A stretch of 64,000 bases of DNA from Roseovarius sp. 217 (GTDB lineage: Bacteria; Pseudomonadota; Alphaproteobacteria; Rhodobacterales; Rhodobacteraceae). The stretch is taken from positions 3,141,562 through 3,205,561 of the forward strand of contig NZ_CH902584.1 of the NCBI RefSeq assembly GCF_000152845.1. The letters run 5' to 3'. The notes below the pieces were generated by a model that was not told the origin of the DNA, made no database searches, and saw only the letters and a program-made list of their open reading frames with translations. Position numbers and translations under genes: made by a program. Shown here in pieces: positions 8,571-18,070 of this stretch (the first letter of the stretch is position 1; the number at the start of each line of letters is the position of its first letter).

Positions 8571-11429
8571 ATGGCCGATCTGAAGTATATCGAGGTGCGC
8601 GGCGCGCGCGAGCACAACCTCAAGAACATCGACGTGGATATTCCGCGCGATCAGTTGGTTGTGATCACCGGGCTTTCGGGGTCGGGCAAGTCGTCGCTCG
8701 CGTTTGACACGATCTATGCCGAGGGTCAGCGGCGCTATGTAGAGAGCCTCAGCGCCTATGCGCGGCAATTTCTCGACATGATGGAAAAGCCGGATGTGGA
8801 TCACATCAGCGGGCTATCCCCTGCAATTTCCATTGAGCAAAAGACGACCTCGAAGAATCCGCGTTCGACCGTTGGCACCGTGACCGAGATTTACGACTAC
8901 ATGCGGCTGCTCTTTGCCCGCGTCGGCACACCCTATTCGCCTGCCACCGGCCTGCCGATCGAGGCGCAGCAGGTGCAGGATATGGTCGACCGTGTGATGG
9001 CGATGGAGGAGGGCACGCGCGCCTATCTGCTCGCCCCGATCGTGCGCGACCGCAAGGGCGAGTATCGCAAGGAGTTTCTGGAGCTGCGCAAGTCCGGGTT
9101 CCAGCGGGTCAAGGTGAATGGCGAATTCTACGAGTTGGACGAACCACCCACGCTCGACAAGAAATTCCGCCATGACATCGACGTGGTGGTGGATCGCCTC
9201 GTCGTGAAAGAGGGGTTGGAGACGCGGCTGGCGGACAGTTTCCGCACCGCGCTCGATCTGGCCGACGGGATTGCCGTGCTGGAAACCGCACCCAAGGACG
9301 GTGAACCGGAGCGGATCACCTTCAGCGAGAAATTTGCCTGTCCGGTCAGTGGGTTCACCATTCCAGAGATCGAGCCACGACTGTTTTCCTTCAATGCCCC
9401 GTTTGGCGCGTGTCCCGCCTGTGACGGGCTTGGGGCGGAACTGTTCTTTGACGAACGACTGGTTGTCCCTGATGAGGCGTTGAAATTGGCGGATGGCGCG
9501 ATTGCGCCGTGGCGCAAGGGCAAAAGCCCGTATTTCACGCAGACCATCAACTCGATCGCCAAGCATTACGAATTCGACAAGAATAGCTTGTGGAAAGACC
9601 TGCCTGCACATGTGAAGCAAATTTTTCTGCATGGCTCTGGCGAGGAAGAGATCCCGTTCCGTTATGATGAGGGCGGGCGCGTTTATCAGGTGAGCCGCGT
9701 ATTCGAGGGGGTCATTCCTAATATGGAGCGGCGCTATCGCGAGACGGATTCGAACTGGGTGCGTGAGGAATTCGAGCGCTATCAGAACAACCGCCCCTGC
9801 GGTGCCTGCGGTGGATATCGCCTGCGGGCCGAGGCGCTGGCGGTGCGCATTGCAGGCCTGCATGTGGGGCAAGTGGTGCAAATGTCGATCCGTGAGGCGC
9901 TGGACTGGTGCGGGACGGTGCCGGATCATCTGGGCAAGCAGAAGAATGAAATCGCCCGTGCCATTCTCAAGGAAATCCGCGAGCGGCTTGGGTTTCTCAA
10001 CAATGTTGGCCTTGATTATCTGACACTTAGCCGCAATGCAGGCACGCTGTCGGGGGGCGAGAGTCAACGCATCAGACTCGCCAGCCAGATCGGCAGTGGC
10101 CTTACCGGCGTGCTCTATGTGCTCGATGAGCCGTCTATCGGCTTGCATCAGCGGGACAATGGGCGGCTTTTGCAAACGCTGCGCAATCTGCGCGATCAGG
10201 GCAATACGGTGATCGTGGTTGAGCATGACGAAGAGGCCATTCGCACGGCGGATTACGTCTTTGACATTGGTCCCGGTGCGGGCGTGCATGGCGGGCGGGT
10301 GGTTAGCCATGGCACGCCTGAATCCGTGGCCAATGATCCCGCCTCGATCACGGGACAATATCTATCGGGGACGCGTGAAATCGCGGTGCCGGAGGTGCGT
10401 CGCAAGGGCAACAAGAAGAAACTGACGGTGGTCAAGGCGACCGGAAACAACCTCAAAGAGATGACGGCAGAGTTTCCGCTTGGAAAATTCGTTTGCGTTT
10501 CAGGGGTTTCGGGTGGGGGGAAATCCACTCTGACCATTGAGACCCTGTTCAAAACCGCCTCGATGCGTCTGAACGGCGCGCGGCAGACGCCTGCGCCCTG
10601 CGAGACGATCAAGGGGTTGGAGCATCTCGACAAGGTGATTGACATCGACCAACGGCCCATCGGGCGAACTCCTCGTTCAAATCCAGCCACTTACACCGGG
10701 GCCTTTACGCCAATCCGGGATTGGTTTGCTGGGCTACCCGAGGCCAAGGCGCGCGGTTACAAGCCCGGGCGATTCAGCTTTAACGTCAAAGGCGGGCGAT
10801 GTGAGGCCTGTCAGGGCGACGGTCTCATCAAGATCGAGATGCATTTCCTGCCGGATGTATATGTGGAATGTGAGACCTGCAAAGGCGCGCGCTATAACCG
10901 TGAAACGTTGGAAATTCGCTTTAAAGGCAAGAGCATAGCCGACGTTCTTGATATGACGGTTGAAGAGGCGCAGGAGTTTTTCAAGGCGGTCCCATCCATC
11001 CGCGAGAAGATGGATGCGCTGATGCGCGTTGGCCTTGGCTATATCAAGGTTGGCCAGCAAGCGACGACTCTGTCGGGTGGTGAGGCGCAGCGCGTCAAAC
11101 TGTCGAAGGAATTGGCCAAACGCTCGACGGGGCGCACGCTCTATATTCTGGATGAGCCGACCACGGGATTGCACTTTGAGGATGTGAAGAAGCTCTTGGA
11201 AGTATTGCATGAATTGGTCGATCAGGGCAATTCTGTCGTAGTAATCGAGCATAATCTCGACGTGATCAAGACCGCCGATCATGTCATCGACATTGGTCCC
11301 GAAGGGGGCGATGGCGGGGGTGAGATTGTGGCCGTTGGGACACCGGAACAGGTGGCAGACGAACCGCGCAGTCACACCGGGCATTATCTCAAGGAGATTC
11401 TGGCCGCGCGCCGAGTTGCAGCGGAGTAG
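8571..11429 (+). CDS. uvrA: Excinuclease ABC subunit A
   Basis: DNA-damage sensor of nucleotide excision repair; the UvrA dimer loads UvrB onto lesions. The 952 residues contain two ABC ATPase modules: Walker [15 protein letters not shown] near residue 30 and [14 protein letters not shown] near 645, and signatures [13 protein letters not shown] and [13 protein letters not shown]. Zinc-binding cysteines are present in FACPVSG...GACPACDG and in [11 protein letters not shown]...ECETCKG. Length is typical. It is preceded by a perfect SOS box, so damage induction is expected. A DUF4105 gene begins 1 bp after the stop and probably shares the transcript. Confidence 0.98.
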   Translation: MADLKYIEVRGAREHNLKNIDVDIPRDQLVVITGLSGSGKSSLAFDTIYAEGQRRYVESLSAYARQFLDMMEKPDVDHISGLSPAISIEQKTTSKNPRSTVGTVTEIYDYMRLLFARVGTPYSPATGLPIEAQQVQDMVDRVMAMEEGTRAYLLAPIVRDRKGEYRKEFLELRKSGFQRVKVNGEFYELDEPPTLDKKFRHDIDVVVDRLVVKEGLETRLADSFRTALDLADGIAVLETAPKDGEPERITFSEKFACPVSGFTIPEIEPRLFSFNAPFGACPACDGLGAELFFDERLVVPDEALKLADGAIAPWRKGKSPYFTQTINSIAKHYEFDKNSLWKDLPAHVKQIFLHGSGEEEIPFRYDEGGRVYQVSRVFEGVIPNMERRYRETDSNWVREEFERYQNNRPCGACGGYRLRAEALAVRIAGLHVGQVVQMSIREALDWCGTVPDHLGKQKNEIARAILKEIRERLGFLNNVGLDYLTLSRNAGTLSGGESQRIRLASQIGSGLTGVLYVLDEPSIGLHQRDNGRLLQTLRNLRDQGNTVIVVEHDEEAIRTADYVFDIGPGAGVHGGRVVSHGTPESVANDPASITGQYLSGTREIAVPEVRRKGNKKKLTVVKATGNNLKEMTAEFPLGKFVCVSGVSGGGKSTLTIETLFKTASMRLNGARQTPAPCETIKGLEHLDKVIDIDQRPIGRTPRSNPATYTGAFTPIRDWFAGLPEAKARGYKPGRFSFNVKGGRCEACQGDGLIKIEMHFLPDVYVECETCKGARYNRETLEIRFKGKSIADVLDMTVEEAQEFFKAVPSIREKMDALMRVGLGYIKVGQQATTLSGGEAQRVKLSKELAKRSTGRTLYILDEPTTGLHFEDVKKLLEVLHELVDQGNSVVVIEHNLDVIKTADHVIDIGPEGGDGGGEIVAVGTPEQVADEPRSHTGHYLKEILAARRVAAE

Positions 11430-11430
11430 G

Positions 11431-12432
11431 GTGGTGGGGCGGATCGTACGGTTGTGCGGGCGGATCGTACGTCTCGTGTTCCTTTTGTTCCTCGCGCTCT
11501 GGATTGGCCTGAGTGTGCATTTTCAGATCACCGCCCCGCTTGTCTATCTGCTCTATTTCGCCTTGGCGCTCTGCTGTCTTGTGATGGCTCGGTTCATGAC
11601 GCGCGGGGAGTGGGGCCGGGTCTGGGGGCTGTGCATTTCTGTGCTGGCGGTCTGGGGGCTGTGGTGGGTGACGATCGAGCCGCGTCAGGATCGCGACTGG
11701 ATGGCGGAGGTCGCGCGCGGTGTCACGTCTGAGCAGGGCGTCGGTGATCTGGTCCGTGTCCGTAACATCCGAAGTTTTCGATGGTCGAGTCCGACTGAGG
11801 CGGTTGAAGGCTGGTACGATCTAGACCTTGATCCAACGGCAATTCAGTCAGTGGATATGATCATGTCGATTTGGGATAGTCCGGAGATTGCCCATACGCT
11901 GGTCAGTTTCGGTTTTTCTGACGGGCGGCACATCGTGTTTTCTGGAGAGATTCGCAAAGAGGTGGGCGAGGAGTTTTCGGCACTCGGTGGGTTCTTTAAG
12001 AAGTATGAGCTGGTGCTGATTGCCGCTGACGAGCGCGACATCGTGCATTTGCGAACGGATGCGCGGGGCGAGACGGTGTCGCTTTATCCGGTGGCGATGC
12101 CTGCTGCGCAACGGACGGCGTTGTTTCGGGCGTTCCTGGAGTATGGCAATGCCTTGGCCCAAGAGCCGCGTTGGTATCACACGCTCTGGACCAATTGCAC
12201 GACGATGCCTTATCGGCTTGTGCGGCGGGTGTCTGATCAGGTGGTGTTTGATCCACGTGTCATTCTATCGGGCCGTCTGCCGGGTTATTTGTATGACTTG
12301 GGTGTCCTGCCTGGTGCAGGCACCGAGCCGCTGGACGTGCTGAAAGAGCGCGCTGCCGTTCCACGCCGTCCGGTGACCGGGCTGAGTGGCGTGGAATATT
12401 CGCGACTGCTGCGTGAGGGGTGGCGCGATTAG
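11431..12432 (+). CDS. DUF4105 (Lnb N-terminal-type) membrane-anchored protein
   Basis: From GTG 11431 (or GTG 11434, with GGAG at the uvrA 3' end as binding site) the product is about 333 residues. It has two or three N-terminal hydrophobic segments (about 10-70) and then a periplasmic DUF4105 domain; the hallmark is YHTLWTNCTTMPYRLVRRV, with the conserved NC-T motif. Proteins of this family are found in the bacterial envelope and resemble the N-terminal part of lacto-N-biosidase-type proteins; their reaction is not settled. The frame is open further back inside uvrA, but starts there would overlap it by over 100 bp. The first codons contain a 21-bp-spaced direct repeat encoding GRIVRLCGRIVRL. 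Confidence 0.82.
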   Translation: MVGRIVRLCGRIVRLVFLLFLALWIGLSVHFQITAPLVYLLYFALALCCLVMARFMTRGEWGRVWGLCISVLAVWGLWWVTIEPRQDRDWMAEVARGVTSEQGVGDLVRVRNIRSFRWSSPTEAVEGWYDLDLDPTAIQSVDMIMSIWDSPEIAHTLVSFGFSDGRHIVFSGEIRKEVGEEFSALGGFFKKYELVLIAADERDIVHLRTDARGETVSLYPVAMPAAQRTALFRAFLEYGNALAQEPRWYHTLWTNCTTMPYRLVRRVSDQVVFDPRVILSGRLPGYLYDLGVLPGAGTEPLDVLKERAAVPRRPVTGLSGVEYSRLLREGWRD

Positions 12433-12485
12433 AGCTGCGCGATGCCTCACATGGTGACATTGCGTAACTCTTTGTTTCTGACGTG

Positions 12486-12803
12486 TTAGTTCAACACCGC
12501 TGCTGCTGCACCGATCAGGTCCAGAACCTCTCGGGTTTCGCGGTTGACGCGGTAAACCTCATCGCCGACGCGGTAGTAGGTGCTGTCACGGTCGAGGCCG
12601 TAACGCCCGGGATTGCGAATGATGATGTAGTCATCGCCGATCCGGTCGCCGACGCGATAGTAGCCCTGCTTTTTGGCCTGACCGGGGGGCTGGCAGCCAT
12701 TGTGCTTTTTCGCAAGACCGGGCGGGCAGTCGCGGCCGCCGGCGATAACAGGCGTACCGCCCAACGTGATGCCCATCAGCAAAAGGGCTAATATTTGTTT
12801 CAT
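12486..12803 (-). CDS. RcnB-like small periplasmic protein
   Basis: 105 residues from the ATG at 12803, which has AAAGGA upstream; an upstream in-frame start would add 18 residues ahead of the signal peptide. The signal peptide is MKQILALLLMGITLGGTPVIA. The mature part has Cys-Pro-rich DCPPGLAKKHNGCQPPGQAKK and then GYYRVGDRIGDDYIII and YYRVGDEVYRV, which resembles the RcnB-type fold found in nickel/cobalt efflux regulators and many uncharacterised envelope proteins. A metal-related role would be speculative. It is isolated, reading leftwards, convergent with the DUF4105 gene. Confidence 0.7.
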   Translation of the reverse strand: MKQILALLLMGITLGGTPVIAGGRDCPPGLAKKHNGCQPPGQAKKQGYYRVGDRIGDDYIIIRNPGRYGLDRDSTYYRVGDEVYRVNRETREVLDLIGAAAAVLN

Positions 12804-12890
12804 GGCCTGTCCTTTCGTTTCACCGTAAGACATGGCCCTTGTCACGCCCGATGCCAAGGCCGGGCGTGACAGATGCGCGAAACGCCGCCG

Positions 12891-13094
12891 TTACTTCTTG
12901 AGCGGGCAGGTGGAGAGGCCAAGGATCGAATAGAGCGGGCAACTGGACATCAGGCCTGTCACCAGCGGGATCACACCGATCAGGTAGAGCCAGCTATAGG
13001 CACTGTCACGGTTGAGAAAGAAGCCAATCAGCAGGCCGAGGCCGAGGAGGATGCGCAGGGCGCGGTCGATGGAGCCGACGTTTTTCTTGAGCAT
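12891..13094 (-). CDS. DUF2892 inner-membrane protein
   Basis: 67 residues: MLKKNVGSIDRALRILLGLG followed by two hydrophobic helices and CPLYSILGLSTCPLKK. This is the DUF2892 (YgaP-type transmembrane) signature, with the N-terminal NVG-DR-R motif and Cys residues in the second helix. Free-standing DUF2892 proteins are often found near sulfur-handling genes, but none is adjacent here. The function is unknown. Confidence 0.85.
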   Translation of the reverse strand: MLKKNVGSIDRALRILLGLGLLIGFFLNRDSAYSWLYLIGVIPLVTGLMSSCPLYSILGLSTCPLKK

Positions 13095-13196
13095 GGGAAC
13101 ACCTTTGACATGAAGGGGCGGAATAGCCCGGGATCATGTGGTCAGTATGCCCTGCCTTCGGTCGCGTGGTCTGTGATCTGGTCACAGAGGCAGCCG

Positions 13197-13820
13197 TTAT
13201 TTGAAGTTGCGGCTTTCCTTGATCTGCTCCCAGGCCCAAACGACCTGTTGCAGCTGCTCTTCCTGGCTGCGGTCGCCGCCGTTGATGTCGGGATGCAACA
13301 CCTTGATCAGCGATTTGTAGGCCTTGCGCAGGTCCGCCTTGGTCCAGGTGTCTTCTGCCTCGAGGATCTCGATGGCGCGACGCTCGGTGGGGGGCAATTT
13401 CCGCGTGCCACCCTTTTTCTTGCCGGGGTTCTGAGTGGCATTGACGCCCAGAACCTGATGCGGGTCTTCGATGCCCAAGCGGGCCCAGGCGCGGGCCTCG
13501 GGATCGGTGATGCGGCGGGTTTCACGCTCCCATACCTTGTCCTTGGACATTTGCGCATTGAGTTCGGCCTCGGTGGTGCCGTCAAAGAAATTCCACTTGA
13601 GGTTATACTCGCGCACATGTTGCTGGCAGAACCAGAAATAGTCGTCGAGCACATCCGGGGCTTTGGGCGCGCGGTATTTTCCCGCTTCTTGGCAGCCGTC
13701 ATGGTCGCAGAGCCGGGTCGAGGTTTCGGATGCACCGGACATCCCGCGCCGACCACGCGGATTTTTCTTTTTGGCCGAGGACACGGACATATCGAAACCG
13801 AAGGGATCTGATTTGGACAT
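13197..13820 (-). CDS. DnaJ-domain protein
   Basis: 207 residues from the ATG at 13820 (MSKSDPFGFD). The N-terminal half has a Cys/His-rich segment, CDHDGCQEAGKYRAP through FWFCQQHVREYN, that could bind a metal. The C-terminal 60 residues are a J domain with KADLRKAYKSLIKVLHPDING, including the HPD motif that stimulates Hsp70 ATPase. The J domain at the C terminus distinguishes it from DnaJ itself. This architecture is common in Rhodobacteraceae; the client is unknown. The open frame extends 17 codons upstream without a better start. The 183 bp upstream hold no gene I can support. Confidence 0.9.
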   Translation of the reverse strand: MSKSDPFGFDMSVSSAKKKNPRGRRGMSGASETSTRLCDHDGCQEAGKYRAPKAPDVLDDYFWFCQQHVREYNLKWNFFDGTTEAELNAQMSKDKVWERETRRITDPEARAWARLGIEDPHQVLGVNATQNPGKKKGGTRKLPPTERRAIEILEAEDTWTKADLRKAYKSLIKVLHPDINGGDRSQEEQLQQVVWAWEQIKESRNFK

Positions 13821-14003
13821 GGGGCAAACCTTTGCGAGTCGGAGACGAGAGTGTATGCCAAAACGCGGCAAATTGAAGGGGCGGGCGGAAAAATATTCCG
13901 GGTCAGGCGGGCAGGATCGGTCCTTGAAACTGGCCGTTGTCCTTGGGGTGGTCGATCCTCTGATTGTGCCGTCGGGTTAAGAGGTCTCGGAGAGATCAGC
14001 GTC

Positions 14004-14297
14004 CTATTCCTCGGTCGACACGGTCTCGCGGAGTGGTGCGGGCGGGGGTGAACCCTCGGGCAGCAGCACCTCGCGGCGAAAGACCGAGACCGAGCGATAG
14101 ACAGTATGGGTTGACGTGAGCCCCTGACGTTCTTCGCTGGGCAGGATGTCGGTGCGTAGATACTCCCACCCTGCGCGGGCCATGTCATTGAGCAGATCCT
14201 CGACACCCAAGGCAAAGCGCGCCTCGGGGGTCTTGACGCCGGGGGCTTTGCGGCCGCGTGTGGGGGCGGGCAGGACCTTGTATTCGTAAAGGGGCAT
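14004..14297 (-). CDS. DUF4177 family protein
   Basis: 97 residues from the ATG at 14297: MPLYEYKVLPAPTRG, then EDLLNDMARAGWEYLRTDILPSEER and a C-terminal FRREVLL. Y-EYKV at the start and the GWE-L pattern in the middle are the DUF4177 signature, a small alpha/beta domain of unknown function. Reading from an upstream start would add 27 Arg/Pro-rich residues with no family similarity. It lies 121 bp downstream of infC on the same strand. Confidence 0.75.
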   Translation of the reverse strand: MPLYEYKVLPAPTRGRKAPGVKTPEARFALGVEDLLNDMARAGWEYLRTDILPSEERQGLTSTHTVYRSVSVFRREVLLPEGSPPPAPLRETVSTEE

Positions 14298-14418
14298 GAA
14301 CGGCTCCGGTCTGGGGCAGGCGCCATATCCTACGCGACTGGGCCGGGGGTGCAAGCGAAAGACGAAACCCCGGACCACTGATCCGGGGTTTCCTGGTGTC
14401 TTTGGTCGTCGGAGCAGG

Positions 14419-14964
14419 TTATTTGGGGCCCGGTCCGATCACCATGATCATCTGACGCCCTTCCATCTTGGGCATATTCTCGATCCGACCGACGTCTTTG
14501 ATATCCTCGGCGATGCGTTCAAGAAGCTGGCGGCCCAGATCCTGATGCGCCATCTCTCGGCCACGGAAACGCAGGGTGATCTTGACCTTGTCGCCGCCCT
14601 GCAGGAATTTCACGACGCTGCGCATCTTGACGTCATAGTCATGCGTATCGGTGCCGGGGCGGAATTTGATTTCCTTGACCTCGATCACCTTCTGCTTTTT
14701 GCGCGCTTCGGCTTCGCGTTTCTGCTGTTCGTATTTATATTTGCCGAAATCCATGATCTTGCAGACCGGCGGTGTGGCGCTCGGTGAGATTTCGACCAGA
14801 TCAAGCCCCGCCTCTTCGGCCATTTCGAGCGCACGTTGCGGGGTCACAACCCCGACGTTTTCGCCATCTGCGCCGATCAGGCGGATTTCATCACAGCGAA
14901 TGCGGTCATTGATACGGGGGCCGGTTTCGCGCGTGGGAGGCGCGTTGTGGGGTCTGCGGGCTAT
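14419..14964 (-). CDS. infC: Translation initiation factor IF-3
   Basis: Binds the 30S subunit, prevents premature 50S joining and checks start-codon pairing. The sequence has the complete N domain ([20 protein letters not shown]), linker [15 protein letters not shown], and C domain ([34 protein letters not shown]). No ATG, GTG or TTG lies at the expected position: homologues begin about ARRPHNAP, and here that stretch is preceded by ATA at 14964, with AAGGA eight bases upstream. Initiation at AUA would give 181 residues, the normal size. infC using a rare start so that IF-3 represses itself is well known (AUU in E. coli). The first ATG in frame, at 15078, would add 38 unrelated residues. Confidence 0.95.
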   Translation of the reverse strand: MARRPHNAPPTRETGPRINDRIRCDEIRLIGADGENVGVVTPQRALEMAEEAGLDLVEISPSATPPVCKIMDFGKYKYEQQKREAEARKKQKVIEVKEIKFRPGTDTHDYDVKMRSVVKFLQGGDKVKITLRFRGREMAHQDLGRQLLERIAEDIKDVGRIENMPKMEGRQMIMVIGPGPK

Positions 14965-15179
14965 GGCTTTGTTCCTTCGATCGTTTGTGGGTATGGGTGA
15001 ATTCGACGCTGCAAGGTAAACGCGGGAAGGCGGGCTTTCAAGCTGCAAATCGGCCGATCTGAGCCGAAAGCCGGTCAATTTCCCCTTGCGCCTTTTGCTA
15101 TAGACCTACATTTGAAGAGACGTTGACACGATGGGCCGTGCGGTGAGCGTGCGTGTCCGACAGTTTTGGAGAGACGGTT

Positions 15180-15932
15180 ATGAAAAACCTGATTTGGATT
15201 TTGGTCGCGGCCGTTGTTCTGGGTGGCGGATATTTGCTGTTCAGCGGCAAATCGGTGACAGAGGTCGTGGACAGCGTGAGCGAGAGCACGCAAGAGGTCG
15301 AGGCCCCGGCGGCATTGGAAGATGCCGCAGCTGCGGTTGGTGAGGCCGCTGAGGCCGCTGCCGAGACGGCGAGCGATGCCGCAGCCGCAGTTGCCGAGAC
15401 CGCAACAGAGGCGGTTGAGGCCGTCAGCGACACCGTGACAGGGGCTGTTGACGCAGCCACAGAGACGGCGACAGAGGCGACGGATGCGGCCACAGAGACC
15501 GCGACGGAGGCATCGGACGCTGCGCAGGATGCGGCCGCAGAGGCGACGGACACGGCTACAGAGACCGCGGCAGAGGCGGCGGACGCTGTGCAGGATGCGG
15601 CAGCGGCGGCGGCGGACACGGCTACAGAGACCGCGACGGAGGCGGCGGACGCAGCGCAGGATGCGGCAGCAGAGGCGACGGAGACCGCGACGGAGGCGGC
15701 AACGGATGCTGTGTCCGCGACGGCGGATCAACCGGCAACGGCAGCCGAAGTGGCGCCCGAGGCATTGACGGTTGAGGGGTTCGACATGAGCGAAGTCGAG
15801 ACCTTGATTGAAGAGTCCGATCTTGGGGCGTTGCAAAAGACAATGCTGGTTGAAGGCGTCCGGGTGGCGCAGGACAATCCCGAGTTGCTGCAGGCGGCGC
15901 TTGAAGCGGCCCGCGCGGCGCTTGGATACTGA
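15180..15932 (+). CDS. Membrane-anchored Ala/Thr/Glu protein with 11-residue repeats
   Basis: 250 residues from ATG 15180, which has GGAGA upstream. An N-terminal hydrophobic helix (MKNLIWILVAAVVLGGGYLL) is an anchor or signal. Residues about 45-205 are almost only Ala, Thr, Glu, Asp; between about 90 and 185 they fall into consecutive 11-mers such as DAATETATEAT, DAAQDAAAEAT and DTATETATEAA, the period of amphipathic helices of the LEA/apolipoprotein type. A C-terminal non-repetitive segment of about 45 residues (SEVETLIEESDLGALQKTML...) looks like a folded helical domain. I recognise no family with certainty. A role at the envelope is inferred from the anchor. A strong terminator follows. 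The complementary strand is also open, an artefact of the repeat composition. Confidence 0.8.
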   Translation: MKNLIWILVAAVVLGGGYLLFSGKSVTEVVDSVSESTQEVEAPAALEDAAAAVGEAAEAAAETASDAAAAVAETATEAVEAVSDTVTGAVDAATETATEATDAATETATEASDAAQDAAAEATDTATETAAEAADAVQDAAAAAADTATETATEAADAAQDAAAEATETATEAATDAVSATADQPATAAEVAPEALTVEGFDMSEVETLIEESDLGALQKTMLVEGVRVAQDNPELLQAALEAARAALGY

Positions 15933-15948
15933 GCTATATCTTCACATG

Positions 15949-15988
15949 AAAAAACCCGCGCAAGGCTTTGGCTTTGCGCGGGTTTTTT
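15949..15988. terminator. Bidirectional intrinsic terminator
   Basis: An inverted repeat with arms AAAAAACCCGCGCAA and a near-exact complement ending in GGGTTTTTT surrounds a GGCTTTGG-type loop. The A-tract on one side and T-tract on the other make it usable from both strands, serving the repeat protein (plus) and fpr (minus), which converge here. Confidence 0.9.
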
Positions 15989-16008
15989 ATGTCAGTTGTT
16001 CTGATTTC

Positions 16009-16860
16009 TCAGTCCAGAAACGCCTTTTCGACGACGTATTCCTTGGGGTCGGAATTGGCCCCTTCGCGCAGGCCGTAACCTTCGAGCATGTCCTTGATTT
16101 CAAGGTTGAAGGCGAGATTGCCGCAGACCATGGCGCGGTCGGTCTCGGGGCTGAGCGGGGCCACGCCCAGATCGGCAAAGACCTCGCCCGAGCGCATGAG
16201 ATCGGTGATGCGGCCCATCTTGGGGCTCTCTTCGCGTGTGGTCGTGGGATAATAGCGCAGCTTGTCGGCAAAGCCCTCGCCGATCAGTTCGGCCAACATT
16301 TCGTCGTTGCGGATGCTCTCGATCAGGTCGGCCCCATATTGCAACTCGCCCAGTTCGCGGCAGGTGTGGGTGATGATCACCTCGTCATAATCGCTATAGG
16401 TCTGCGGGTCGCGCAGGAGCGAGGCGAAGGGCGCAAAGCCGGTGCCGGTGGCAAAAAACCAGATGCGTTTGCCGGGAAGCAGCGCGTCATGCACCAGCGT
16501 GCCCACGGGTTTGGGGCGCAGAATGATTTCATCGCCCACTTCGATATGTTGCAGACGCGAGGTCAGCGGGCCGTCCTGTACCTTGATTGAGTAGAATTCC
16601 AACTCGTCATCCCAAGAGGGCGAGGCGATGGAATAGGCGCGCAGGAGCGGCTTTTCCTTGCCAGTTTTCTCGTCGGTCTGCATCAGGCCGATCATCACGA
16701 ATTCGCCGGAACGAAAGCGCAACGAGGCGGGCCGGGTCACGCGGAACGAAAACAGCCGGTCGGTCCAATGCGTGACCTGCGTCACGATCTGCGCATCGGG
16801 AATCGCAAGGGTTTTAGGTGCTTTCGCGGTCGCTTGGGTCACGGCGGTCATCTCATTCAT
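16009..16860 (-). CDS. fpr: Ferredoxin--NADP(+) reductase
   Basis: FAD enzyme that exchanges electrons between NADPH and ferredoxin or flavodoxin. 283 residues: FAD-binding domain with LLRAYSIASP near residue 73 and an NADP-binding domain with FFATGTGFAPFASLLRD, THTCRELGELQYG and MVCGNLAFN; the C terminus VEKAFLD is the bacterial class form. It is the last gene on the minus strand after cysG-cysI-cysH and the DUF934 gene, 71 bp downstream of the latter. Since no CysJ flavoprotein is present, this enzyme is a plausible electron source, through ferredoxin, for the sulfite reductase; that is an inference from context. Confidence 0.95.
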   Translation of the reverse strand: MNEMTAVTQATAKAPKTLAIPDAQIVTQVTHWTDRLFSFRVTRPASLRFRSGEFVMIGLMQTDEKTGKEKPLLRAYSIASPSWDDELEFYSIKVQDGPLTSRLQHIEVGDEIILRPKPVGTLVHDALLPGKRIWFFATGTGFAPFASLLRDPQTYSDYDEVIITHTCRELGELQYGADLIESIRNDEMLAELIGEGFADKLRYYPTTTREESPKMGRITDLMRSGEVFADLGVAPLSPETDRAMVCGNLAFNLEIKDMLEGYGLREGANSDPKEYVVEKAFLD

Positions 16861-16931
16861 GGGGTCATCTGCCGGTGAATTAAACCGACATCCTCTTCTA
16901 ATCTTTGATTCAGGTCAGGTGAAGGTAATAA

Positions 16932-17339
16932 TCAGCCGCGCAGCCGCGCCTGATAATCATGCGCCTGCCAATCGGCCCGAAAGAGCCAATCGGATTCAGG
17001 CTGACGGGTGGCGAGGGCGTCAGAGATTTCCACCTCATCAAAGCCCGAACGCCGGGCCATCGCATATTGATCAGCGATGACATGGCCGCGCGCGCGCAGC
17101 CGTCCGGTAAAGCCCATCAAGCGCAATTGCCGTGCGATGGAAAAGCCGCGCCCATCAGCGGCAGAGGGGAAATCGACGCGGATCATCTCAAGTCCGTCCA
17201 GCCGCCCGGCCAGCGTGGCGGCATTGGTGTCATTGGGCAGATCGAGCGCATTTGCCTCGGTGCCCGCCTCGGCCAAGGGCGTGATGGCGGTGGTCCAATC
17301 GTCGGGGCCAAAGCCCCGGTCGGTGACGAGTACGGTCAT
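16932..17339 (-). CDS. DUF934 family protein of the sulfite-reduction operon
   Basis: 135 residues from the ATG at 17339, overlapping the cysH stop by ATGA. Features are MTVLVTDRGFGPDDW, IRVDFPSAADGRGFSIARQLR and DQYAMARRSGFDEVEI, the hallmarks of DUF934. The family is almost always found beside cysI and cysH in alpha- and betaproteobacteria and is thought to assist sulfite reduction, but no reaction is established. Frames starting further upstream would lie inside cysH. Confidence 0.88.
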   Translation of the reverse strand: MTVLVTDRGFGPDDWTTAITPLAEAGTEANALDLPNDTNAATLAGRLDGLEMIRVDFPSAADGRGFSIARQLRLMGFTGRLRARGHVIADQYAMARRSGFDEVEISDALATRQPESDWLFRADWQAHDYQARLRG

Positions 17340-18070
17340 GCGGAAACTCCTCTTCGCACCATCTTGCCGTTGACAAAATGGATGCCACATTCGGTTTTGT
17401 CCTGATCGCGCCAGCGGCCCGATCGGGGATCTTCGCCCGGTTTGACGGGCGTGGTGCAGGGCATGCAGCCGATAGACGGATAGCCACGCGCCACCAGCGG
17501 ATGCCGGGGCAGGCGGTTTTCGTCCATATAGGTGCGGATATCCTCGGGCGTCCAATGCGCCAGCGGATTGACCTTGATCCGGCCAGTATCGTCCTCGACC
17601 TCGAAGAAATCGAGGGCGGCACGCGTGCCCGCCTGATAGCGTTTGCGCCCCGTTATCCAGCCGTCAAAGCCCGTGAGCGCGCGTTGCAGCGGCGCGGATT
17701 TGCGCAGGGCGCAACAGGCATCGGTGTCGCGCTGATGCAGGGTGGCGTCCGGGTCTTGGGCCCTGAGATCGCCTGCATCCGCGCGGATGATCCGCAGATC
17801 GCTCAGGTTGAGGCGCTCTGCCAGTTCCTGTTGGTAGACCAGCGTTTCGGCAAAGAGCATTTGAGTGTCGATGAAGATCACCGGCGTGTCGCGGCGGGTG
17901 ACTGAGACCATGTGCAAGAGCACGACGGATTCCGCGCCAAAGCTCGAGACAAGCGCCAGCTTGCCCGCCTGTGGATCGCGCAACGCATGCTCGAGCACCG
18001 ACACCGCCGAATGATGGCGGTATCGGTCATTGAGCGCGTGAACCCGTGGTATCAGGTCACTCTGCGGCAT
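17336..18070 (-). CDS. cysH: Adenylyl-sulfate (APS) reductase
   Basis: Reduces activated sulfate to sulfite with thioredoxin or glutathione. 244 residues. The PP-loop is seen at SSFGAESVVLLHM, and the catalytic cysteine in KTECGIHF near the C terminus. Two further pairs, CC in TDACCALRK and CMPC in SIGCMPCTT, are the [4Fe-4S] ligands that mark the APS-using branch rather than the PAPS-using E. coli type. The start at 18070 (MPQSDLIPRV) overlaps the cysI end by 14 bp, and the stop overlaps the DUF934 start, so translation is coupled. Confidence 0.94.
   Translation of the reverse strand: MPQSDLIPRVHALNDRYRHHSAVSVLEHALRDPQAGKLALVSSFGAESVVLLHMVSVTRRDTPVIFIDTQMLFAETLVYQQELAERLNLSDLRIIRADAGDLRAQDPDATLHQRDTDACCALRKSAPLQRALTGFDGWITGRKRYQAGTRAALDFFEVEDDTGRIKVNPLAHWTPEDIRTYMDENRLPRHPLVARGYPSIGCMPCTTPVKPGEDPRSGRWRDQDKTECGIHFVNGKMVRRGVSA

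Noticed and set aside
15440..15700. Tandem 33-bp repeats
   Set aside because: They encode the 11-residue repeats of the Ala/Thr/Glu protein; no spacer structure and the frame is preserved.
15075..15836. Long Arg/Leu/Cys-rich open frame antisense to the repeat protein
   Set aside because: A by-product of the repeat composition; no start site, and the plus-strand gene has a signal, repeats and terminator.
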